From: DASUPK01 sp963804595
GTDB lineage: Bacteria; Actinomycetota; Thermoleophilia; Solirubrobacterales; 70-9
Direction of reading: 5' to 3'
DNA length: 64,000 bases
Assembly (NCBI GenBank): GCA_963804595.1
Contig: CAWDQZ010000004.1
Span: 1-64,000, forward strand
The translations under genes were made by a program, and so were the position numbers. A model generated the notes under the pieces. That model did not search any database. It saw only the letters and a list, made by a program, of their open reading frames with translations, and was not told the DNA's origin. How positions within the stretch are numbered: position 1 is the first letter of the stretch; each line of letters opens with the position of its first letter. This document shows, piece by piece, positions 50,967-59,656 of this stretch.

Positions 50967-51055
50967 CGCTCAGCTCCTTCTGTCGGGCAGCGCAATCGCG
51001 CCGCATTCACCCTAACGACGAACCGCAGCGGGGCAAATCGACAGTGTGGGCTGAG

Positions 51056-52843
51056 CTAGCCGGCGGAGTTGCCCAGAACCCGAAGGATCTCGGCGAGCGA
51101 GGTGATGCCCTGCTTGACCTTCTCCATCCCGTCGTCGCGGAGGCGGTGCATCCCCGCCGCCACGGCGGCCGCCTCGATCTCGCTGTTCGAGGCCTTGCCG
51201 AGCATCATCGAACGGATCTCGTCGTTCACCATCAGCACCTCGTAGAGCCCGATCCGGCCGGCGAAGCCGGTGGCATTGCAGGTGACGCAGCCGACGGGCT
51301 CGTAGATGTCCGCCCCTCCCTGCTCGATGCCCAGCGCCCGAAGCTCGGGATCGCTGAGCTTCGCCGGCTGCTTGCAGGCATCGCAGAGCCGGCGGGCCAG
51401 CCGCTGGGCGACGATGCACTCCATCGCCGAGGCGATCAGGAAGGGCTCGACGCCCATGTCGACGAGCCGGGCGGCCGCGAGGGAGGCGTGGTTGGCGTGC
51501 AGGGTGGAGAGGACGAGGTGGCCGGTGAGCGCTGCCTCCATCGCGATCTGGGCGGTCTCGCTGTCCCGGATCTCTCCGATCATCAGGGTGTCCGGGTCCG
51601 AGCGGACCATCGAGCGGAGGCCGGAGGCGAAGGTGAGGCCGGCGTTCGGGTTGACGTGGATCTGCTTGATCCCCTCGATCTCGTACTCGACCGGGTCCTC
51701 GATCGAGATCAGGGTCTTCTCGGGCGAATTGACCGCGTTCAGCAGCGCGTAGAGCGTGGTCGTCTTGCCCGCCCCGGTCGGGCCCGTGGCGAGGATGGCG
51801 CCCTGGGTGCCCCCGACGGCGCGCGAGAGCAACTCGCGGTCCTGGGGGCGCATTCCGAGTGTCCCGAGGTCGAGGAGGACGCGGTCCTTGTCGAGGATTC
51901 GCATGACCACCGACTCCCCGCGGATGACCGGGAGGGTGGAGACGCGGATGTCGATGTGGCGGCCGTCGACGACCAGTGCAACACGGCCGTCCTGGGGAGC
52001 CCGGCGTTCTGCGATGTCGAGCTCGGCCATGATCTTGATCCGGGAGATGAGGCCCGCGACCAGGTTCTTCGGGACCGTGGTGGTGTCGATCATCACGCCG
52101 TCCACCCGATAGCGAATGTGCATCGCTCCCTTGTGAGGGTCGAAGTGGATGTCCGAGGCGCCGCGATTGACGGCGTCCGCGATCACGGAATGGACGAGCT
52201 TGACGACCGGGGCGTCATCCGCCGAGGCGCGCAGCTCGAGCAGCTCGCCTCCGACCTCCTCCGCATCGGCCTCCTCCTCGCTGAGCGTCTCGACCGATCC
52301 GCTCAGCTTCGAGAACCTGTTTATCAGCGCCTCGATGCCCTCCGGAGTGGCGATCGCGCGTCGAACCTCGTGGCCGGTCGACATCGCGATGTCGTCCGCG
52401 CCGAGGACATTCGCGGGGTCGCCGGTGGCCACCAGCAACACCCCGTCCTCGAGGAACGCGATCGGGACCGCGCGGTAGCGTCGCGCCTCGGTCGCGTCGA
52501 TCAGGCTCGCGGCACCCTGGTCGACCTCGAACACGTTCAGGTCGACGTAGTCGAGAGTGTTGCGCTCGGCGAGCATCCGGGCCAGCTGGGCGGAGTCGAT
52601 CAGGCCGCTCTCGATCAGGAGAGCGCCCATGGGGACGTGCGCCTCGCGCTCCTTGGCCATCACCTGCTCCATCAGCTCGCGATCGACGAAGCCGAGCTCG
52701 ACAGCGACATCGCCGAGGCGCCGGCGCGGGTCCTTGTTGCCCGAGGGAGGGGTGAGGCCGGGAATCGGTTTGGGCGATACAACCGCGCCCGAGAGGGGGG
52801 AAGCGGGCCCGTTCGAGGCAGGCGTGTTCGTAGGGTCGGTCAC
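51056..52843 (-). CDS. GspE/PilB-type secretion or pilus assembly ATPase
   Basis: 595 residues from GTG 52843. N-terminal MshEN-type domain (GDVAVELGFVDRELMEQVMA, RYRAVPIAFLEDGVLLVATGDP), then the ATPase: ASDIHFDPHKGAMHIRYRVDG, Walker A GPTGAGKTTTLYALLN, Asp box ISIEDPVEYE, Walker B MIGEIRDSETAQIAMEAALTGH and the tetracysteine CDAC...CVTC. It would power assembly of type IV pilus-like or type II secretion fibres. No other pilus genes are in the window. Upstream extension to 52924 overlaps the divergent gene and is rejected. Confidence 0.92.
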   Translation of the reverse strand: MTDPTNTPASNGPASPLSGAVVSPKPIPGLTPPSGNKDPRRRLGDVAVELGFVDRELMEQVMAKEREAHVPMGALLIESGLIDSAQLARMLAERNTLDYVDLNVFEVDQGAASLIDATEARRYRAVPIAFLEDGVLLVATGDPANVLGADDIAMSTGHEVRRAIATPEGIEALINRFSKLSGSVETLSEEEADAEEVGGELLELRASADDAPVVKLVHSVIADAVNRGASDIHFDPHKGAMHIRYRVDGVMIDTTTVPKNLVAGLISRIKIMAELDIAERRAPQDGRVALVVDGRHIDIRVSTLPVIRGESVVMRILDKDRVLLDLGTLGMRPQDRELLSRAVGGTQGAILATGPTGAGKTTTLYALLNAVNSPEKTLISIEDPVEYEIEGIKQIHVNPNAGLTFASGLRSMVRSDPDTLMIGEIRDSETAQIAMEAALTGHLVLSTLHANHASLAAARLVDMGVEPFLIASAMECIVAQRLARRLCDACKQPAKLSDPELRALGIEQGGADIYEPVGCVTCNATGFAGRIGLYEVLMVNDEIRSMMLGKASNSEIEAAAVAAGMHRLRDDGMEKVKQGITSLAEILRVLGNSAG

Positions 52844-52917
52844 CTCAGCCTTATCGGCTCGATCCGGCCAGAAATGAAGTCGCCGGTCGGGTCGGCCCCG
52901 TATAGGCTCACCGCGCC

Positions 52918-54225
52918 ATGTCACCCGAGACCAGGACGGTCGTCTTCTTCCCTGAGGGAGCGTTCGGGCCGACGAACAACTGCGTGGGCATCGGCGAGGT
53001 GCTGCGGCAGCGCGGACACCGCGTGATCTTCGTGATCGAGGAGTCGTTCGCCGGGACCCTCGAGGAGAAGGGTTTCGAGGAGCGGCTGATGCGGCTCGCG
53101 CCGCCGCCCGAGGTGGCGGAGGAGCCGGGTCAATTCTGGAAGGACTTCATCCGGGACACCGCGCCGGTCTTCCGCAAGTCCACCTACGACCAGCTCGAGG
53201 AGTTCATGGCCCCGACGTGGCAGGCACTGCTCGACGGCGCCCGCTACGTCGACGAGAGATTGGTCGAGATCTTCGATGAGGTTCAGCCCGACGCGATCGT
53301 GGAGGACAACGTCTGCGCCTTCCCCGCGATCCCGGCGAGCGGCCGGCCTTGGGTGCGGATCGTCTCCTGCAACCCGCTCGAGCTCAAGGATCCCGACCTG
53401 CCGCCGCCCTACACCGGGCTGCCGCTCGACGACCCGTCGGAGTGGGAGAGGTATCGAGACGAGTACCGGCGCGCCATCGACGACATGCAGGGCGACTTCA
53501 GCGAGTTCTGCGTCGAGCGCGGCGCCCCGCCGCTGCCGCCCGGCGAGATGATCCACGAGTCGCCCTGGCTCAACCTCTATCTCTATCCGCGGGAGGTCGA
53601 CTATCCGCGCTCGATGCGGCTGGCCCCCACCTGGCACAACCTGGAGTCGAGCGTTCGCACCACCGACGCCGACTGGAGCGTCCCGCCCGAGATCGCGGAC
53701 CGCGAGAGCTCGCTGGTCTACGTCAGCCTCGGATCCCTGGGTTCCGGGGACGTGCCGTTGATGAAGGAGCTGGTAGCGGCCCTGGCGGAGACCCCGCAAC
53801 GCTACGTCGTCTCAAAGGGCCCGCAGCATTCCGAGTACGAGCTCGCGGACAACATGGTGGGGGAGGAGTTCCTGCCGCAGGTCTCGGTGCTGCCGCAGGT
53901 GGACCTCGTGATCACGCACGGCGGCAACAACACCACCACCGAGAGCCTCCACTTCGGCAAGCCGATGATCCTGCTGCCGATCTTCTGGGATCAGCACGAC
54001 AACGCCCAGCGGATGCACGAGACGGGCTTCGGGATCCGCCTGCCGACCTACTCGTTCGACCGCGGGGACCTGTGGGAGTCGATCGACCGGCTGCTCGCGG
54101 ATTCCGATCTCCGGGATCGCCTCGCGACGGTGTCCGAGCGGCTCCGGGCGAGTCCCGGGAACGAGCTCGCCGCCGAGCTGATCGAGCGGGTGGCGGTCTC
54201 GGCCGAGCCGGTCACCAGCCGCTAG
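52918..54225 (+). CDS. UDP-glycosyltransferase (GT1, MGT-like)
   Basis: 435 residues. GT-B fold: N-terminal acceptor domain (VVFFPEGAFGPTNNCVGIGEVLRQRGHRV) and C-terminal donor domain with LVYVSLGSLGSGDVPLMKELVAAL, QVDLVITHGGNNTTTESLHFGKPMILLPIFWDQHDNA, the PSPG-like box of GT1 enzymes. Such enzymes add sugars to lipids, macrolides or steroids. Acceptor unknown. Divergent from the PilB gene with 74 bases between. The SRP RNA gene follows. Confidence 0.88.
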   Translation: MSPETRTVVFFPEGAFGPTNNCVGIGEVLRQRGHRVIFVIEESFAGTLEEKGFEERLMRLAPPPEVAEEPGQFWKDFIRDTAPVFRKSTYDQLEEFMAPTWQALLDGARYVDERLVEIFDEVQPDAIVEDNVCAFPAIPASGRPWVRIVSCNPLELKDPDLPPPYTGLPLDDPSEWERYRDEYRRAIDDMQGDFSEFCVERGAPPLPPGEMIHESPWLNLYLYPREVDYPRSMRLAPTWHNLESSVRTTDADWSVPPEIADRESSLVYVSLGSLGSGDVPLMKELVAALAETPQRYVVSKGPQHSEYELADNMVGEEFLPQVSVLPQVDLVITHGGNNTTTESLHFGKPMILLPIFWDQHDNAQRMHETGFGIRLPTYSFDRGDLWESIDRLLADSDLRDRLATVSERLRASPGNELAAELIERVAVSAEPVTSR

Positions 54226-54239
54226 CATCACCCGCGGAC

Positions 54240-54470
54240 CGTGCTAGGCGGGGAATTAGCGGTGCCCTGTAATCCGCAACCCGCTCAAGCGGAGCTGAAT
54301 TCCCTTACGAGGGACTGGCCCTTGGGGCCAGTGCCGCCGCAGGCGGCGTTGACGGCCAGGTCCTGCGCAGTGTCGGCCTGCGAACCAGGTCAGGTCCGGA
54401 AGGAAGCAGCCTTAAGCGGTAGCCGACATGTGATGCAGGCAAGCCTGGCCCGAGCCAAAAGCAGCGGACA
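54240..54470 (+). ncRNA. ffs: Signal recognition particle RNA (large bacterial type)
   Basis: The region contains the invariant SRP apical stretch, with the core CAGGTCAGGTCCGGAAGGAA followed by GCAGC, near 54386-54410. The flanks pair (GCGCAGTGTCGGC with GCCGACATGTGATGC). The 5' part GCTAGGCGGGG and AGCGGTGCCCTGTAA resembles the Alu domain of large SRP RNAs. The RNA scaffolds Ffh on ribosomes making membrane proteins. The boundaries are estimates: the 5' end near 54240 and the 3' end near 54460-54470. Confidence 0.92.
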
Positions 54471-54509
54471 CGCCCGAGAGCTTCGTCTCGAGGACGGGTG
54501 CACGGTCCG

Positions 54510-56656
54510 CTATTCAGCGCGCGCGACGGCGTGATCCGCCGGGCCCCGCTCCCCCGTCGCGTCCTGGGCGCCAGACGACGTCGCCTCCGCCCAGGTTTGC
54601 TTCGAAACCTTCCGCAGTTCCTCCAGGGTGTGCTCGAGGCGATGCAGATCGGCGGGGTCGACCCCGTCGGTCCAGAGAGCGCGAGCCATGGCGTCGCGCT
54701 CGGCCACGGGCGAATCGGAGAACAGGTACTCGGCGATGCGTTGATCCTCGTCCGTAGGCCGGGTCCCTCCGACGCTGCGTAGCGATCGGACCAGCCGAAT
54801 CTCGAGTTCGTCGACCGTCGTGCCCAGGCGGTCGGCGATACCTGCCATCGAGGACCCCTGGACCGCCACCATCTGCAGGGCGCGCGCGGCGTCGGGATCC
54901 AAGGACCGGACGCGATCGTCGACCTGCGGCGACTTCTTCGAGCGCCGGGGGAGCAGTTGTCGGATCACCCGACCGACCGACCGGCGATCGTCGCTCGAGA
55001 TGATCCCCAGGCGCAGAATGGCGATCGGGAAGATCGCCAGCGCCACCAACTCGACCGCCGGCCGCAACGATCCCGCCAGAGGCCCCAGGACGCGGGCCAA
55101 TGCCACGCAAGCGCCACCGATCGCCACCGCGGCGGCGATCTTGCCCCACTCGATCTTCAGGGGATCGGGCCCGTGCTGATAGACGTAGGTGAGCCCCGCC
55201 GCGCCGGTCAGGAAGCCCGTGATCACGGAGAGTCCGGCCCCGTAGGCACCCAGCCAAGGCACGAGCAGGAGCGCCGAGCCCAGGAAGACGCCCGCCGAGG
55301 TGATCGCGGCCCCGACGTAGACGGGGTATTTCTTCGGATAGGTCGAGAGGCGGTAGACGGCGACCAGCACGCCGTAGCAGAGGAAGGCCGTGCCCATCAG
55401 CGGAATCAGCGGGGCGGCCGCCGAGTAGGCCGGTGGGGCGATCCGCACCAGCGTGTCGGCAGTGACCGTCATCAAGAGGACCAGCAGTGCGCCGGCGATG
55501 ACGAAATAGGTCAGCAGCCTTCCCCCAAGCTCCTCCCTGGTTCGCTCGGCGACCGCCGCTTCGTACGTTGCGGATCTGCGCAGCGGCGACCAGGCCATCC
55601 ACAGGGCGGCCGTGAAGTAGTCCAGGAACGCTCCCAATCGGCCCGCCAGGCGATAGAGGCCGACCTGATCCTTGTTGGCGAACCAGGAGAGCGAGTAGAT
55701 GTCGACGTTCTGCGCGATCCAGACCGAGATCACGATCGGCACCAGGACGCGCCCGCGGCGCAGGATCATCCGGGCGTCGAAGGCGCTGAACGAGAGCTCG
55801 AAGCTCCGACGGGTCACCACGAGGCCGACCAGAACCGCGACCACCCCCCCGATCGCCGTGCCGAGGACCGCCCCCCCACGCCGCCGCCGGCCGCCACCAG
55901 AGGGATCACGCAGCCCACCACCAGGACCGGCCTGACCGCGTGGAGCTGCACGTAGCCACGCGGCTTTCGCTCCATCCGCAGGATGTTCGAAACCATCCGC
56001 CACCACGCTCCGGACGCCCCCGAGATCGCGGCGAGCACGATCAGATCCGACTTCCCGCTGTCGCCCACGATCCGGTCGGCGAACCAGGGCGCGAACGCGA
56101 CGATCACCAAGGTGCCGACCGTCGTGAGGAGGAAGGTCGTGATCAGGCCAGTCCCCAGGGCCCGCCGCTTGGTCCCGGTCGCAGCCGCATCCACGGGCTC
56201 GTCGTCCAGCTCCTCCTCGCCGGCTGAGCCGAACACGTAGGAGAAGGTCCCCTGCAGGATGCCGACGTTGTAGATGACCGTGAGAAAGGCAGCGAAGGTC
56301 AGCAACAGCGCCAGCTCCCCGAACTGGGCCGGGGTCATGAAGCGAGTCGTGACGATGATGCTGGCCAGGGCGAGGACGAAGGTGATGACCGCACCCATCA
56401 GGTAGGTGGTGGCGTCGCGACTGAGCCGCAGTCCGAACGCCTCCTGCATTCCCGGCTCGTCGTCCGGGGGCGCAAGGGGGGTGCCCCCCGGGTCGCTCGA
56501 GGGGGGGAACGGCGTCGTTCCCGGCTCGCCCGTCGGGATGACGGGATCCCCTCTGTCCACACCCTCGGTCAACTCGGGCTCCGTGCGGTCGGTCAACTCG
56601 ACCTCCGCGCGATCAGATGCTGGTAGCGAGCGAACGGCTTCATCGCCGGCGGCCAC
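54510..56656 (-). CDS. Polysaccharide flippase with HTH-like C-terminal tail (frameshifted)
   Basis: About 715 residues. An acidic, Pro-rich N-terminal tail (~75 residues) is followed by the multi-helix pattern of MATE/Wzx-type oligosaccharide flippases (TYLMGAVITFVLALASIIVTTRFMTP, WIAQNVDIYSLSWFANKDQVGLYRLAGRLG). One indel near 55870, in a G-rich run, breaks the frame between helix ~6 and the next. After the last helix comes a ~150-residue soluble tail containing DPDAARALQMVAVQGSSM, AGIADRLGTTVDELEIRLVRSL, which looks like a sigma-region-4-type helix-turn-helix. That tail is unusual for a flippase. Start overlaps the methyltransferase stop; a later start is possible. Confidence 0.8.
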
Positions 56657-57366
56657 CTGCTGGCCGGCGAGGCGACATGTGCGACATCGATGAAGCCGGC
56701 CCGGCGCAGTTCCCTGGTCGCCTCCAGGGGTGAGGTCAGACGGACCTCCGAGCGTGACCGTCCCAGCAGGCCCGCCACACGCGCAGTCTGGCTGGGCGGC
56801 AGCAGCTGGATCAGCGGCAGCCCGGTGAACTGGTCGAGTGGGTTCCAGCGGTTGGGGTTCCTGATCACCAGCGACGCGCCCGGCTTCAGCACCCGGCGGG
56901 TCTCGGTGAGCGCGGCTCTGCGGTCCGCCCGGGAGACCACGTAGCAGAGGCTGTTGTTCTGAACGGCGAGATCGAAGGCCTCGTCGTCCAGATCGAGATG
57001 CTCCATCCAGCCATGCCTGAACTCCGCGGCGAGGCCGTGTGCGGCCGCCACCGAGCGCCCCACCTCGAGGCGCTCTTCTATTGGATCGACTCCCGTGACC
57101 ACGGCTCCCTGCGCGGCGAAGAAGACGGAGAGGGCGCCGAAGCCGCAGCCCAGATCGAGCAGGCGCATTCCCTCGATCGAGCCCCGCTCCGTGCTCTCGC
57201 GGATGATCTGCACCAATGGCGCGGCCCGGCGCTCGACGAACCCGGAATTCGTCTCCAGCGTGTTGACGCCCGCGGCGCCGTCGAGGCTCTCGCCCTGGTC
57301 GTCGTAGAACTCGACCACACGGCGTCGAAGCGCATCCGCGATTGGGGCGAAGTCGTTGGCTCTCAT
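56593..57366 (-). CDS. SAM-dependent class I methyltransferase
   Basis: 257 residues from ATG 57366. SAM-binding motif I LLDLGCGFGALSVFFAAQG, acidic end of strand 2 VTGVDPIEER, motif II DLAVQNNSLCYV and post-motif ETRRVLKPGASLVIRNPNRW, i.e. the UbiE/COQ5-type methyltransferase fold. Being within a polysaccharide operon, a sugar or lipid carrier is a plausible substrate. The start overlaps the deacetylase stop (ATGA) and the end overlaps the flippase gene. Confidence 0.88.
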   Translation of the reverse strand: MRANDFAPIADALRRRVVEFYDDQGESLDGAAGVNTLETNSGFVERRAAPLVQIIRESTERGSIEGMRLLDLGCGFGALSVFFAAQGAVVTGVDPIEERLEVGRSVAAAHGLAAEFRHGWMEHLDLDDEAFDLAVQNNSLCYVVSRADRRAALTETRRVLKPGASLVIRNPNRWNPLDQFTGLPLIQLLPPSQTARVAGLLGRSRSEVRLTSPLEATRELRRAGFIDVAHVASPASRWPPAMKPFARYQHLIARRSS

Positions 57367-58196
57367 GGCACCGGCCGGTCCGATCCTGTTCGAATCGGCC
57401 TGTTGCGGGCGCCGTTTGAGTCCGGCATCACCGTCGGCAGGACGGCCCGCAGCATCCGATCCATCCACAGGCTGAGCCCAGACGCCCAATTGTTCGGGTG
57501 CGTGACGCAGAGAACGGGCGTCGCCCGCGAGGCGAAGAGCTCGGCCGGGTCGACGCCCTCCCGCCAGCCACCCTCGACCGAACTGCGGTCGGTCAGCCAG
57601 TAGCCCAGGTTCCGCCCGTTCATGGCCTCGTTCCCATCGAATTCGATCCCATAATCCCCGCAATCGCGGTTCTGCAACAACTCCCCGTTGTGGACCCCGG
57701 GAACGCGGCTGTCCCCGTGCGGGACCGCACTTCTGATGGGGCCGAACAGCCGGTCGAAGGCCGCGATCTCGGCCCGCAGGTCCCCTCGGCTCTCGTCCAG
57801 AAGCCTCTCGTCCACTCCACCCAACGCTGTTCGCTCGAGCGCCTTGCGCGTCAGAGTCTCGTAGTGGAGGCCCACGTCGAAGCCGCGATCCTTGACCGCG
57901 GCGATCACCACCGGATGCGCCGTCCGCCAGCGGAAGTACCAAGAGGAACGGACTCCCAGCTCTTCTTCGATCCCCGCCATCGTAAGGGCCGAACGGGGAT
58001 GCTGATCGACGTCGTGACGCAGGATCAGGGTCAGGTCCGTGACCTCGCGATCGCCCTCCAGGACCCAGTCCTCCAGCGCAACCAGGCGGTAGCCGTGCTC
58101 GCGGGCCAGCTGCAGGAATCGCCGGTACTCGTCCCAGCGCCCTCGAGATAGGGTCCGCGACAGGCGTGGCTTGATGCGCAGTCCTGAGGCACTCAT
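57363..58196 (-). CDS. NodB-like polysaccharide deacetylase-family protein
   Basis: 277 residues from ATG 58196. TLILRHDVDQHPRSALTMAGIEEELGVRSSWYFRW carries the metal-binding HDVD and the family strand, and GFDVGLHYETLTR is the second motif with His. This fits the NodB/polysaccharide deacetylase homologues that work on cell-surface glycans. The catalytic base appears to be in HDVD; later motifs are weak. It follows the glycosyltransferase gene by 4 bases and overlaps the methyltransferase start. Confidence 0.78.
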   Translation of the reverse strand: MSASGLRIKPRLSRTLSRGRWDEYRRFLQLAREHGYRLVALEDWVLEGDREVTDLTLILRHDVDQHPRSALTMAGIEEELGVRSSWYFRWRTAHPVVIAAVKDRGFDVGLHYETLTRKALERTALGGVDERLLDESRGDLRAEIAAFDRLFGPIRSAVPHGDSRVPGVHNGELLQNRDCGDYGIEFDGNEAMNGRNLGYWLTDRSSVEGGWREGVDPAELFASRATPVLCVTHPNNWASGLSLWMDRMLRAVLPTVMPDSNGARNRPIRTGSDRPVP

Positions 58197-58200
58197 GGGC

Positions 58201-59532
58201 TCAAACGGGCTCTCGCGGCCGCGCGCGTCCGGCCGCTTCGACGTAGATGTCGGCCAGCAGCCTCGACTCACTTTCCCAGCGCAGATGCTCAGCCGCGGCG
58301 CGGACGGCCCGCCGGAACTCCTCGTTGTTGGCCGGTTCCAAGATGGCGGTCAGCTTCGCGGCGACATCCGCCGTCTCGTGGGGTTGAGCGACCAGGCCGA
58401 TCCGATGCTCCTTGATGAGTCGGCCGATCGAGGGTAGGTCGCTGCCGAGCACCGGGAGTCCCGCCGTGACGTACTCGAACAGCTTGTTTGGGAGGCTCAT
58501 CCGGTAGGAGAGGCAGACCGGCTGGATCAGCGCCAGTCCGACGCTGGCCTCGCGGATCGCGTCGACCAGCTGCTCGGGGGCGACGGGTGGGACCAGCTCG
58601 ACGCGGTCGGCAACCCCCTCACGGCGGGCTAGCTCGCCAAGCTCGGCTCGATAGCGATCATGGCCCGGTCCGACCAACCGCAGCCGCGCCCCCGGGACCT
58701 GCGCCAGCGCCCGGATCGAGATCTCGAGCCCGCGACCGCTGGTCAGCGCTCCCACGTAGACGGCGATCGGCTCAACTCCGTCCGGAGAGGGATCTGTCGA
58801 AGTCGCCTCGCTGCGGCCAATCGCCGAGCGGTCCCGGGGACCGTTGGCGGGGATGTTGCGGATCACCTTGGGTTGCGGGATCGTGTAGCGGCGGGCCATG
58901 ATCTCGGCATAGCCCGGGCTTGCCGTGATCGTCTGATGTGCGCAGCGTACGAACAGGGACTCGCAGGCAAGCAGCCACCAGCGTGGCTCCGGCCGTCCGT
59001 TCCTGTCGGCCCAGAGCTCGTGAGCGTCATAGACGACGGCCGTGCCTCCCATGAGCCGCGCGGCGACGCCCACCCACATCGTGTTGTAGTCATTGCAGTG
59101 GATCAGGGCGGGCCGCAGGGCGCGAACCGTGGCGATCGCCCGGCGGTAGAAGTCGATCGTCCGAAACCAGCGGTGTACTCGAACTGCGATCGACCCCGGC
59201 GCCCCGCTGCCGGAGCCTTCGGACGAGGCCCCGGAGCCAGGCCCGGCGGGGCCCGTACTCCGTGATCCACCCAGACGCTTCCTCAGCCAGGAGAGCGGCG
59301 AAGCCGGAGCCAGACGGGTGACGGGGAATCCCTGGATCGTCCCGTGACGGTCGGGTACCTGCTCGGAGACCACCCCGAGGATCTGAGGCCGGTAACCGAG
59401 CGCCTGCAGGGTGTGGGCCTCCCGAAGCTCCCTCGAGTTGTGGGTCGCGGGCGTGCGGACGATGATCAGGGCGGTAGCACCTGCCCCCACCGGCACGCTC
59501 CCTCTCCTCTCGGTTCCCCTCGGCATCGGCAC
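58201..59532 (-). CDS. Glycosyltransferase, GT4-like
   Basis: 443 residues from GTG 59532, or ATG 59526. GT-B fold: N-terminal part with VVYDAHELWADRNGRPEPRW, then the donor domain with EPIAVYVGALTSGRGLEISIRAL, ELVPPVAPEQLVDAIREASVGLAL and SLPNKLFEYVTAGLPVLGSD, the typical E-x7-E-like end. First gene of the operon GT4, deacetylase, methyltransferase, flippase. Probably adds a sugar to a lipid-linked glycan. An Arg/Gly/Ser-rich insertion near residue 90-110 is variable in the family. Confidence 0.88.
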   Translation of the reverse strand: MPMPRGTERRGSVPVGAGATALIIVRTPATHNSRELREAHTLQALGYRPQILGVVSEQVPDRHGTIQGFPVTRLAPASPLSWLRKRLGGSRSTGPAGPGSGASSEGSGSGAPGSIAVRVHRWFRTIDFYRRAIATVRALRPALIHCNDYNTMWVGVAARLMGGTAVVYDAHELWADRNGRPEPRWWLLACESLFVRCAHQTITASPGYAEIMARRYTIPQPKVIRNIPANGPRDRSAIGRSEATSTDPSPDGVEPIAVYVGALTSGRGLEISIRALAQVPGARLRLVGPGHDRYRAELGELARREGVADRVELVPPVAPEQLVDAIREASVGLALIQPVCLSYRMSLPNKLFEYVTAGLPVLGSDLPSIGRLIKEHRIGLVAQPHETADVAAKLTAILEPANNEEFRRAVRAAAEHLRWESESRLLADIYVEAAGRARPREPV

Positions 59533-59656
59533 CTCTGGCTCGCCGGTGGGCGGTCAGCGATCGCCGAACGCGCCCCGAGCGGCAGCTCAAAGTCTAGGTC
59601 CTGCTCTCGATTCCCCATGAACTAGCCTTGCCGCCCCCAGTGAGAGGGTTCAGTTC

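Noticed and set aside
49675..53026. Long open frames on the plus strand opposite the ECF42 sigma (49675-50724) and the PilB ATPase (50954-53026)
   Set aside because: They mirror conserved minus-strand genes codon for codon and have the Arg/Gly/Asp-rich composition typical of antisense frames in GC-rich DNA.
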